From contig DAONSX010000026.1 of NCBI GenBank assembly GCA_035411425.1, positions 1 to 29,400 of the forward strand: DNA of 29,400 nucleotides, read 5' to 3'. Positions within the stretch are counted from its first letter, which is position 1; each line of letters starts with the position of its first letter. The translations under genes and the position numbers were made by a program. The stretch is from TTA-H9 sp002071415. GTDB lineage: Bacteria; Bacteroidota; Bacteroidia; Bacteroidales; TTA-H9. Below the pieces are notes generated by a model. That model was not told the DNA's origin. It did not search any database and saw only the letters and a program-made list of their open reading frames with translations. Below, piece by piece: positions 23,295 through 29,400 of this stretch.

Positions 23295-24497
23295 TTATAC
23301 TTTCTCGATAATCGAAGCAATTCCCTGCCCCACACCAATGCACATAGTGCACAAAGCTCTATGAAGATTGTTGTTTGACATTTGATGTACGGCTGTAGTA
23401 ATCAGGCGGGCGCCACTCATTCCTAAAGGATGCCCTAAGGATATGGCTCCTCCCTGCGGATTAATCCGGGGATCATCTTCCTTTAGCCCTAACAATCGCA
23501 TGCAGGCAAGCGATTGTGAGGCAAACGCTTCGTTCAGCTCAATAAGGTCGAAGTCCTCGAGAGAAAAATGAAGTTTGAAAAGGAGTTTTTGCGTAGCTGG
23601 TACAGGACCAATTCCCATAATACGAGGAGGAACCCCGGCGGCTTGCACGCCGACGATTCTGGCCATTGGACGCAGCTTATATTTTTTCAGAGCATTTTCA
23701 GAAGCAATCAATAAGGCGGCGGCTCCATCATTCACTCCAGATGAATTGGCTGCCGTAACTGTCCCACCAGGCCTCGATACAGGTCTTAAAGTTCCTATTT
23801 TTTCTAAGGAAGATAAACGTGGATGTTCGTCCATTGAAAAAACAAAAGGTTCAGATTTAGGCCGAACAATTTCAACTGGCGTAATTTCCCTTTCCATAGC
23901 TCCACTTTGAATGGCCTGATGTGCCTTAAGCTGACTATGATAAGCAAAAATATCCTGATCTTCCCGGCTAATATGATACATTCCCGCTACATTTTCGGCG
24001 GTTTCAATCATGGAATCCACCCCATAGAGTTGTTCCATTTTTTTATTGATAAATCTCCAGCCTATAGTAGTATCATAAATTTGAACATCTCTCGAAAAGG
24101 CTTCCGATGCCTTACCCATGACAAATGGAGCTCTTGACATGCTTTCTACTCCACCAGCTATTATCAAATCGGCATCTTCCGTTCGTATCATGCGCATGGC
24201 CTGTCCTATGGCCTCCATTCCCGAACCGCACAATCTATTGACTGTTACGCCGGGAATTCTTTCGCTCAAGCCTGCCAGAAGCAAGGCCATTCGCGCCACA
24301 TTACGATTGTCTTCACCAGCCTGGTTGGCACATCCAAAAATTACATCATCTACCTCTTCCCAGTTCACCGAAGCATTTCTCTCCATCAGGGCCTTGATGG
24401 GAATCACGGCCAAATCATCGGTTCTAATGGAGGCCAATGTTCCTCCATAGCGTCCTATAGGCGTGCGAATAGCATCACAGATGAAAGCTTCTTTCAT
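23295..24497 (-). CDS. PcaF-like thiolase (3-oxoadipyl-CoA thiolase family)
   Basis: Thiolases cleave a 3-ketoacyl-CoA with CoA to acetyl-CoA and a shortened acyl-CoA. This 400-residue protein has nucleophile Cys90 in VNRLCGSGMEA, His356 in GGAISLGHPLGMSGAR and Cys386 in CIGVGQG. The start MKEAFICDAIRTPIGRYGG and the segment YDTTIGWRFINKKMEQLYG are typical of the 3-oxoadipyl-CoA thiolase group (PcaF/PaaJ), which releases succinyl-CoA. The ATG at 24497 is preferred over an upstream TTG at 24515, as it gives the exact PcaF length. It follows the aminotransferase stop by 14 bases and is the last gene of the five-gene operon. No protocatechuate or phenylacetate genes are nearby, so a keto product of the operon's own pathway is the likely substrate. 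Confidence 0.92.
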   Translation of the reverse strand: MKEAFICDAIRTPIGRYGGTLASIRTDDLAVIPIKALMERNASVNWEEVDDVIFGCANQAGEDNRNVARMALLLAGLSERIPGVTVNRLCGSGMEAIGQAMRMIRTEDADLIIAGGVESMSRAPFVMGKASEAFSRDVQIYDTTIGWRFINKKMEQLYGVDSMIETAENVAGMYHISREDQDIFAYHSQLKAHQAIQSGAMEREITPVEIVRPKSEPFVFSMDEHPRLSSLEKIGTLRPVSRPGGTVTAANSSGVNDGAAALLIASENALKKYKLRPMARIVGVQAAGVPPRIMGIGPVPATQKLLFKLHFSLEDFDLIELNEAFASQSLACMRLLGLKEDDPRINPQGGAISLGHPLGMSGARLITTAVHQMSNNNLHRALCTMCIGVGQGIASIIEKV

Positions 24498-24511
24498 GCT
24501 TCGTCGTTTAA

Positions 24512-25843
24512 TCAAACATTCAACAGGGGCTTGATGAACTTAAAGCCTTCAAGTGCAGTTTCCGAAAGCTTATCGATATGTTCCTGTTTCATTACCGTGC
24601 TAAAGAAACATGAATTGGAATAGACAAGAATAATTCCATGATCATACATAAAATCGAGAAATGTATTCACGGTTTTTTTATGGTTGGCATCTTCATAACA
24701 CTCGCGATAATTTGAGGGTAGTGTTTCTCTAAAATGCATTTTCATCATAGAGCCTGCACCGGCGACGGATAATGGAATTCCGGCAATTTTAGCCGCTTGC
24801 ATCAATTGTTCTTTGGCTTCCTGAGCCAGATGATTTACCTTATCTACAGCTTGTTTGTCGAACATTTCCACTGCTACGCGGCCAGCGGTCATGGTGATGG
24901 GATTAGCCGAGAAGGTGCCAGAAAGAGAAAACCGCAAGGGGGTTTGTAAAGGATTAAGAACATCCATAATTTCAGCTTTACCAGTTAATGCTCCAACGGG
25001 GAAACCACCCCCTATCAATTTTCCCAAAGCCGTTAAGTCGGGTTTTACTCTATAAAGTGCCTGAGCTCCTTCGTAATTTATTCTAAAACACACCACTTCA
25101 TCGAAAGCCATCAATGTATTGTGTTTTCTTGTCCAATCATACACTGCTTCCACAAATTCATCTGTAGCCCGAATCATTCCTATACGGTGAGGCACGGGAT
25201 CGATTAATACACAGGCAATTTCATCGGCATGCCGGTCGAGGATGGCCAAGGTTCTTTCCACATCATTATAGGGAAAGACAATTACCTCGTCGAGCACACT
25301 GGGCGGAGTATTCCTTACGTGAGGTACACTGTTGGGTTGCTCAACAGGTCCCCAATTATCAGGAGAAGCCGATTCACTAACTTCAGCGAAATCGTAGCTT
25401 CCATGGTAAGCTCCTTCGGCTTTAGCAATCTTATGTTTTCCTGTGTAAGCTCTTGATGCTTTTATCAACGACATCACAGCCTCGGTTCCGCTATTCATGA
25501 ACCTGATTTTTTCGAATCCTGGAACTCGATGACAAAGTGTTTCGGCATGACGAATCTCTGCTTCGGTTCCCATCGAATATGCAGTTCCCTTCTGAAGCTG
25601 CTCATAAACAGCTTTTACAATGGCAGGATGTGCATGACCATGAACGAGAGAGGCAATATTGTTGACAAAATCGATACGTGTTATTCCATTGACATCCTCG
25701 ACATAGCAGCCATGAGCCGAAGCCACATAGTGCGGATGTGGCTGACGAAAGATTACATTTCGGCTGATACCTCCTGGAAGAACCTTCAGGGCACGCTCAT
25801 AAAGGCTTTCTTCTAAATTTTTTTCCTCTTTCAATGAATCCAT
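24512..25843 (-). CDS. Class III PLP aminotransferase, probable beta-aminoacyl-CoA transaminase
   Basis: The 443-residue protein is a fold-type I, class III PLP enzyme near the glutamate-1-semialdehyde aminomutase branch. The PLP lysine is Lys275 in TALGKLIGGGFPVGALTG; Asp248 in LMAFDEVVCFR binds the pyridine nitrogen; FMNSGTEAVM (115-124) holds the phosphate. The N-terminus PGGISRNVIFRQPHPHYV differs from the haem-pathway enzyme. A characterised relative by context is the acyl-CoA beta-transaminase (Kat) found in lysine fermentation of Cloacimonas, which converts 3-aminobutyryl-CoA to acetoacetyl-CoA. It lies between the CoA-transferase (26-base gap) and thiolase genes, exactly where a beta-aminoacyl-CoA to beta-ketoacyl-CoA step is needed. 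Fold is certain; substrate is inferred from context. Confidence 0.85.
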   Translation of the reverse strand: MDSLKEEKNLEESLYERALKVLPGGISRNVIFRQPHPHYVASAHGCYVEDVNGITRIDFVNNIASLVHGHAHPAIVKAVYEQLQKGTAYSMGTEAEIRHAETLCHRVPGFEKIRFMNSGTEAVMSLIKASRAYTGKHKIAKAEGAYHGSYDFAEVSESASPDNWGPVEQPNSVPHVRNTPPSVLDEVIVFPYNDVERTLAILDRHADEIACVLIDPVPHRIGMIRATDEFVEAVYDWTRKHNTLMAFDEVVCFRINYEGAQALYRVKPDLTALGKLIGGGFPVGALTGKAEIMDVLNPLQTPLRFSLSGTFSANPITMTAGRVAVEMFDKQAVDKVNHLAQEAKEQLMQAAKIAGIPLSVAGAGSMMKMHFRETLPSNYRECYEDANHKKTVNTFLDFMYDHGIILVYSNSCFFSTVMKQEHIDKLSETALEGFKFIKPLLNV

Positions 25844-25869
25844 GATAATCGTAAATTTTATGAATAAAA

Positions 25870-26520
25870 CTATGATCGAAAACTAAGACTGGCTTCGGTG
25901 AGATTTTGTAAAGTTTCTCTATCCATGCCGGAATGAATTTCCCTCACTTCGAGTCCATGAGGGGTTACATCTATCACAGCCAGATTGGTATATATGGTTT
26001 TAACCACTTGCCTTCCGGTGAGGGGATAGGTGCATTGTCTCACTATTTTAGGCTGGCCGGTCTTTGTAATATGCTGCATGATGATGAAAATATTAGGAAC
26101 GCCAGCCACAAGGTCCATGGCGCCGCCCACGGCAGGTATGGCATTAAGCTCGCCCGTGCTCCAATTTGCCAGGTCACCACTTTCCGATACTTGAAAAGCA
26201 CCTAATACACAGTAATCAATGTGCCCTCCTCTAATCATGGCAAAACTGTCGGCATGATGGAAAAAACATGCTCCTGGGATAGCCGTTACGGGTTTCTTGC
26301 CAGCATTGATGAGTTCGTCGTCTTCCTGTCCGGGAGGTGGTGGAGGTCCTACCCCCAATAATCCATTTTCTGTATGAAAGATAATCTCTTTTCCTTCGGG
26401 AATATTAGCAGCCACCAGTTCGGGAAGTCCTATGCCCAGATTTACATAAGAACCATCGGGAATATCGATGGCAATTTTGCGAGCAATTTCATCATTGCTC
26501 CATCCTTTTATATTTACCAT
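25870..26520 (-). CDS. CoA-transferase subunit B (PcaJ/AtoA-like)
   Basis: This 216-residue beta subunit of a family I CoA-transferase carries the catalytic glutamate, Glu51, in FHTENGLLGVGP, which forms the glutamyl-CoA thioester intermediate. Other family segments are YVNLGIGLPELVA, DDELINAGKKPVT, FHHADSFAMIRGGHID, LGAFQVSESGDLANW and IPAVGGAMDL. The text is nearest to PcaJ, the 3-oxoadipate:succinyl-CoA transferase subunit, though AtoA and ScoB are related. Its start overlaps the end of subunit A by seven bases, so the two are translationally coupled, as expected for a heteromeric enzyme. In this operon it would activate the beta-amino acid made by the aminomutase. Confidence 0.92.
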   Translation of the reverse strand: MVNIKGWSNDEIARKIAIDIPDGSYVNLGIGLPELVAANIPEGKEIIFHTENGLLGVGPPPPPGQEDDELINAGKKPVTAIPGACFFHHADSFAMIRGGHIDYCVLGAFQVSESGDLANWSTGELNAIPAVGGAMDLVAGVPNIFIIMQHITKTGQPKIVRQCTYPLTGRQVVKTIYTNLAVIDVTPHGLEVREIHSGMDRETLQNLTEASLSFRS

Positions 26521-27227
26521 GGATACCTCCTATTCTCCCTGAGTAATTGGTTCTCACTCAATGGATTTGAAATTTTTACGACTCGTTTCACGAAGATGCC
26601 AGGTGTAACTACATTTTCGGGGTCTATTTCGCCAGGTTCGACTAAACTCGAAGTTTGAACAATGCTTGTTTTAGCGGCCATACACATAATAGGGCCGAAA
26701 TTTCGGGCTGTCTTGTTATAGAGCAGATTGCCATAACGATCGGCGGTTTTGCATTTGATTAGAGCAAAATCGGCCTTGAGAGCATACTCCAGAACGTAGG
26801 ATTTCCCATCGATATGTCGTATCTCTTTGCCTTCTGCTAGTGGAGTACCAATGGTGGTGGGGGTGTAAAAGGCCGGTATTCCGGCCCCGCCCGCGCGTAT
26901 TCGTTCAGCAAGTGTACCCTGTGGCACAAGCTCCAGTTCTATCATCCCTTTAGCATATAATTCAGGAAAAACTACCGATTGGGCAGTGCGTGGAAAGGAA
27001 CAAATCATCTTCTTTACCTGAAGATTTTCGATCAATGCAGCCAATCCCACATGCCCATTACCTGTATTATTACTGATGACTGTCAGATTTTTAGCTCCCT
27101 GGTCGATCAAGGCATGTATCAGTTCGATGGGGCTACCTGCTTCGCCAAATCCACCAATCATAATTTTAGCACCGTCAAAAATATCTGCGACTGCCTCTGC
27201 AGCAGTAACTACTACTTTATTGATCAT
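26514..27227 (-). CDS. CoA-transferase subunit A (PcaI/AtoD-like)
   Basis: The 237-residue alpha subunit of a family I CoA-transferase begins MINKVVVTAAEAVADIFDGA and has the CoA-binding loop KIMIGGFGEAGSPIELI (21-37). LTVISNNTGNGHVGLAAL, ICSFPRTAQS, LVPQGTLAERIRAGGAGIPA and the ARNFGPIMCMAAK segment follow. It is closest by eye to PcaI of the 3-oxoadipate pathway. Together with the overlapping downstream gene it forms the active enzyme, moving CoA from a donor such as succinyl-CoA or acetyl-CoA to a carboxylic acid. It begins 24 bases after the aminomutase stop. The C-terminal tail after residue 220 (ENQLLRENRRYPW) is longer than in short PcaI proteins. Confidence 0.92.
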   Translation of the reverse strand: MINKVVVTAAEAVADIFDGAKIMIGGFGEAGSPIELIHALIDQGAKNLTVISNNTGNGHVGLAALIENLQVKKMICSFPRTAQSVVFPELYAKGMIELELVPQGTLAERIRAGGAGIPAFYTPTTIGTPLAEGKEIRHIDGKSYVLEYALKADFALIKCKTADRYGNLLYNKTARNFGPIMCMAAKTSIVQTSSLVEPGEIDPENVVTPGIFVKRVVKISNPLSENQLLRENRRYPW

Positions 27228-27251
27228 TTCATCATGTTTTTAGAAAATCAT

Positions 27252-28829
27252 CTATTCAAGATGAAAATGCAGTTTTCCTTCGAGCTGATGTTCGATCTCG
27301 GCCAGCTCGTCTTCATAGAAGAATTTATCACCCCAGAAAGGTTTCAGACGAGTGATCACCGTTTCCTTTTCATCATATTTAGCGATAAATATTTTATCCA
27401 TCCATTCCATATTGCGGCCTTCATTGATTTTCAGTACGAAGGCTTTTTCTCCCTCAATATCAATCGTACCCAACATCGAGATTTTTCCTGCTGAAGATGT
27501 CATAGTAATAAAACGCGACGGACGATTGATGGATGCCAGAGAACGATAAACTTTCTGAAAAATGTTATTGATATCGGCCAAAGGAGCTGTGAAATAATGA
27601 TGTTCGCCCGTTGGACGAGCCATATACATAGAATGGAAGCCAACACCCAGCATAGCCAATAAATTGCCCAAATCTATCCAATTTTGAGCCGAACGGTCTA
27701 TATCCACTTTCCCATTTTCGTCGGTAAACAGACTAATATGATTCATGATGGGGCTTTGGCTCTTCATAGTTACTCCATAATTGCGCAACCGACGAATAGC
27801 AGCCACAGTCGTTGGATTCATGATTTCACGGGGAGTAGAAAAATGAGACATGAAAAGAATCTGTATCCCATTGTCTATCAATCGGCGATATAAATTCAAC
27901 ATATTTTCGTAATCGTGAGTAAGAATCATTTCAGGAAAATAAGTAAGCACGCGTGTGCCAATACGTACCGTCCGAATGTGATTTAATTCAGGGTCTTCAA
28001 TAATTGGCGTAATGTAGCTTTCGAAACGATCGGCTTTCAGATATCCGGCGTCTCCTCCGGTAATCAAAATATCAGTAACTTCTTTGTGTTTGCGTAAATA
28101 ACGATGAATCTGCGAAATATCTCTCTGTAGAAACATGTCAATATCGCCTCTAACCTGAGCATGACGGAAACAATAAGTACAGAAAGCAAAGCAGTTTTGG
28201 GTTTGTACATCAAAAATCAATTCACACTGTGGATATTTGTGTTGGCATCCCTCGAGCACTTCCATTTTGCCCTCTTCGTTTTCGAATACAGGCTTATTAA
28301 GCAATTGCTTACCATCATGTGGGTGAGTATGGCGAATGTAGTCAGAGATTATTTTTTCCTTTTCGGCATCGGTACCTGCTGCGAAGTATGCATCTACTAT
28401 TTCCTTCCTAATCATCCCCGGTTGAGGAAAAACCAGTTGAAACAGGGAATCCATAGAAGGATTGTCCCAGTTGATGATATTGAGCACATGGCGAGTGGCC
28501 ATAAAACGATATACCTTGATGAACAATTCCCTTTCTTCGAGATGATCCATTTTAACTCCGTTCGACTGAAGAATCCTGACGATTTCTCTAAACCCCTCAA
28601 GCCCTATATATTGCCTTTTCTGTTTGAACATAAAAGGTCTCTCTTCTCTGAAAGCAGAGTACTTTGGGAAAGCACAATGAAGTCGGCGAATTAAACCTAA
28701 CGGAAGTAAATTTTCTTGCTCTACGATATTTCGGGTTTCATCGGTAAAATCGAACCTATCGAACATTTGTTGTAAGTCTCTTTCTGTAAAAGAAGTAGTT
28801 TGATCATTAGAAACAGATGGAGTAATCAT
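27252..28829 (-). CDS. KamA-family radical SAM amino acid 2,3-aminomutase, probably acidic substrate
   Basis: KamA-family enzymes use a 4Fe-4S cluster, S-adenosylmethionine and PLP to move an alpha-amino group to the beta carbon. The 525-residue protein has the cluster motif Cys213-x3-Cys217-x2-Cys220 (CFAFCTYCFRHAQVRG), a GGD motif at 258-260 (DILITGGDAGYL), and PLP-lysine Lys449 in TSSAGKISML. Arg222 matches the substrate-carboxylate arginine. Aligned without gaps back from the PLP lysine, Asp293 and Asp330 of lysine 2,3-aminomutase, which bind the side-chain ammonium, become Arg405 and Thr442. Glutamate 2,3-aminomutase has Lys and Asn there, so an acidic substrate is likely. The N-terminus is about 88 residues longer than in the clostridial enzyme. 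It is first in the operon with the CoA-transferase, aminotransferase and thiolase genes. Confidence 0.88.
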   Translation of the reverse strand: MITPSVSNDQTTSFTERDLQQMFDRFDFTDETRNIVEQENLLPLGLIRRLHCAFPKYSAFREERPFMFKQKRQYIGLEGFREIVRILQSNGVKMDHLEERELFIKVYRFMATRHVLNIINWDNPSMDSLFQLVFPQPGMIRKEIVDAYFAAGTDAEKEKIISDYIRHTHPHDGKQLLNKPVFENEEGKMEVLEGCQHKYPQCELIFDVQTQNCFAFCTYCFRHAQVRGDIDMFLQRDISQIHRYLRKHKEVTDILITGGDAGYLKADRFESYITPIIEDPELNHIRTVRIGTRVLTYFPEMILTHDYENMLNLYRRLIDNGIQILFMSHFSTPREIMNPTTVAAIRRLRNYGVTMKSQSPIMNHISLFTDENGKVDIDRSAQNWIDLGNLLAMLGVGFHSMYMARPTGEHHYFTAPLADINNIFQKVYRSLASINRPSRFITMTSSAGKISMLGTIDIEGEKAFVLKINEGRNMEWMDKIFIAKYDEKETVITRLKPFWGDKFFYEDELAEIEHQLEGKLHFHLE

Positions 28830-29035
28830 TTTATATTCTGAATTTATGTTGATTAATAGCTAACGAATTTTGTATAAACATCGTGCAATCCATAGGTTAT
28901 GATGAATTAAAGAGCTAATCGATCAGTTTGCAATTCACTTCTCATGTCTTTCACAATGAATTTACCTTTATCATTTTATCTAAATTTTACACACTCTAAA
29001 ATTTTATTTTTCTTTGTTGAGAAATGAAAAACAGA

Positions 29036-29051
29036 TCACATATAATTGTGA
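29036..29051. promoter_or_regulatory. Palindromic operator candidate near operon start
   Basis: TCACA at 29036-29040 and TGTGA at 29047-29051 form an inverted repeat around TATAAT. It sits just downstream of the predicted transcription start (near 29056) of the aminomutase operon. The arms equal CRP half-sites but in the opposite order, so it is not a standard CRP site. A repressor bound there could block transcription. Confidence 0.35.
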
Positions 29052-29062
29052 ACAAATCGAAG

Positions 29063-29093
29063 CAAAATTAATATTTATAGGAAAATCCAACAA
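29063..29093 (-). promoter_or_regulatory. Promoter for the aminomutase operon
   Basis: On the minus strand TAATTTTG (29070 to 29063) is an exact TAnnTTTG -7 box, followed by C. A TTG at 29093-29091 lies 20 bases upstream, the expected -33 spacing in Bacteroidota. The predicted start near 29056 gives a leader of about 225 bases before the ATG at 28829. Confidence 0.55.
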
Positions 29094-29299
29094 TGATTAA
29101 AGAAAATTCGAAACATTATCGAAAATAAAATGGCTTAACGGATAATGTAGTAGCATGTAAAACGAACATGGAATCCTGAGGTTTTATTTGAGTTCTATGA
29201 GAAATTCAAGAAAAGATATTAGGATGAATGGATAGTTGATACGCTAGGATTTCGTTTCTTACTAATTATTAATTAATGAATTATAGAAGATAATTAATA

Positions 29300-29330
29300 C
29301 GAGAGGGCGGCCCAAAGAGCCGCCCTCTCG
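29300..29330. terminator. Perfect 12-bp GC-rich hairpin
   Basis: CGAGAGGGCGGC at 29300-29311 pairs perfectly with GCCGCCCTCTCG at 29319-29330 around the loop CCAAAGA. The stem is far more GC-rich than its AT-rich surroundings. No long T-tract follows on either strand, but on the minus strand it lies about 30 bases after possible stop codons at 29361 and 29368, so it may end a gene transcribed from beyond the window. Confidence 0.6.
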
Positions 29331-29400
29331 ATTAATAAAAGTTGTTGTTCCTTTATGGAATCATGGTTTATCCCACCACATGCGGGTTGAGAAGACATCT

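Larger units (their letters stand above)
28830..29400. other. Regulatory region upstream of aminomutase operon
   Basis: No gene of credible length was found in this AT-rich stretch. Reading away from the aminomutase start it holds a leader of about 225 bases, a 16-base palindrome, a promoter on the minus strand, and at 29300-29330 a very GC-rich hairpin. Beyond the hairpin, minus-strand frames end at 29361 and 29368 and may be the last codons of a gene outside the window, but the stretch is too short to tell. No lysine-type riboswitch pattern was recognised. Confidence 0.45.

Noticed and set aside
24512..25843. Reading the aminotransferase as glutamate-1-semialdehyde aminomutase (hemL) of haem synthesis
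   Set aside because: It shares the fold and PLP motifs, but its N-terminus differs from HemL, there are no other haem genes nearby, and it sits inside a CoA-transferase/thiolase operon.
27252..28829. Calling the aminomutase a lysine 2,3-aminomutase (kamA)
   Set aside because: The radical SAM and PLP features fit the family, but the two lysine side-chain binding aspartates are replaced by Arg and Thr, so a lysine-specific name is not supported.
29036..29051. CRP binding site before the aminomutase operon
   Set aside because: The half-sites are in TCACA-N6-TGTGA order, opposite to the CRP consensus, so it is kept only as an unassigned palindrome.
28830..29060. Lysine riboswitch in the aminomutase leader
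   Set aside because: The leader is AT-rich and does not show the multi-stem, purine-rich core expected of a lysine riboswitch.

Overview
The window looks like a chromosomal segment of a low-GC member of the Bacteroidota, probably an anaerobic Bacteroidales-type organism. Support for this comes from TAnnTTTG promoter -7 boxes upstream of many genes, a DUF3098 gene between ftsX and uppP, a GldG homologue, an RprX/RprY-like two-component pair, a secreted FG-GAP protein with a type IX secretion C-terminal domain, and a TonB with the typical Bacteroidota C-terminal domain. No rRNA, tRNA, CRISPR array, insertion sequence or prophage gene was seen.

Layout. 1-2950 (+): yicC-gmk, gcvH and a tonB gene, closed by a terminator. 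3011-3758: a long intergenic region with a C-rich, G-poor block and an imperfect direct repeat. 3759-8430 (+): a four-gene operon made of an OprO/OprP-type porin, a lipoprotein with four tandem lamin-tail domains, an unknown protein with a CYTH-like residue pattern, and a clear CYTH protein, ended by a strong terminator. 8485-11629 (+): an SLC13/DASS transporter with altered SNT motifs and an unknown two-TM protein. 11626-14011 (-): OmpR-type regulator and its histidine kinase. 14196-21067 (+): a small lipoprotein, pgi, then ftsX-DUF3098-uppP-truB with ATGA overlaps, and gldG without a gldF partner. 21195-22955 (-): FG-GAP secreted protein. 23295-28829 (-): a five-gene catabolic operon. 28830-29400: a long leader/promoter region and a very stable hairpin.

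The most interesting system is the five-gene operon. Read 5' to 3' on the minus strand it encodes a KamA-family radical SAM/PLP aminomutase, both subunits of a PcaIJ-like CoA-transferase, a class III aminotransferase and a PcaF-like thiolase. Gene order equals the order of a simple route: an alpha-amino acid is isomerised to a beta-amino acid, activated to a beta-aminoacyl-CoA, transaminated to a beta-ketoacyl-CoA, and cleaved by thiolysis. The rest of the classical lysine fermentation set (5,6-aminomutase, dehydrogenase, cleavage enzyme, ammonia lyase) is not in the window. In the aminomutase, the two Asp residues that hold the lysine side-chain ammonium in lysine 2,3-aminomutase line up with Arg405 and Thr442, which argues for an acidic substrate such as glutamate or 2-aminoadipate. 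This fits the dicarboxylate-type CoA-transferase and thiolase. The route is inferred, not shown.

A second candidate is the porin/lamin-tail/CYTH operon. It joins a phosphate- or polyphosphate-type porin with one or two triphosphate-tunnel-like proteins and suggests phosphoanhydride uptake or processing.
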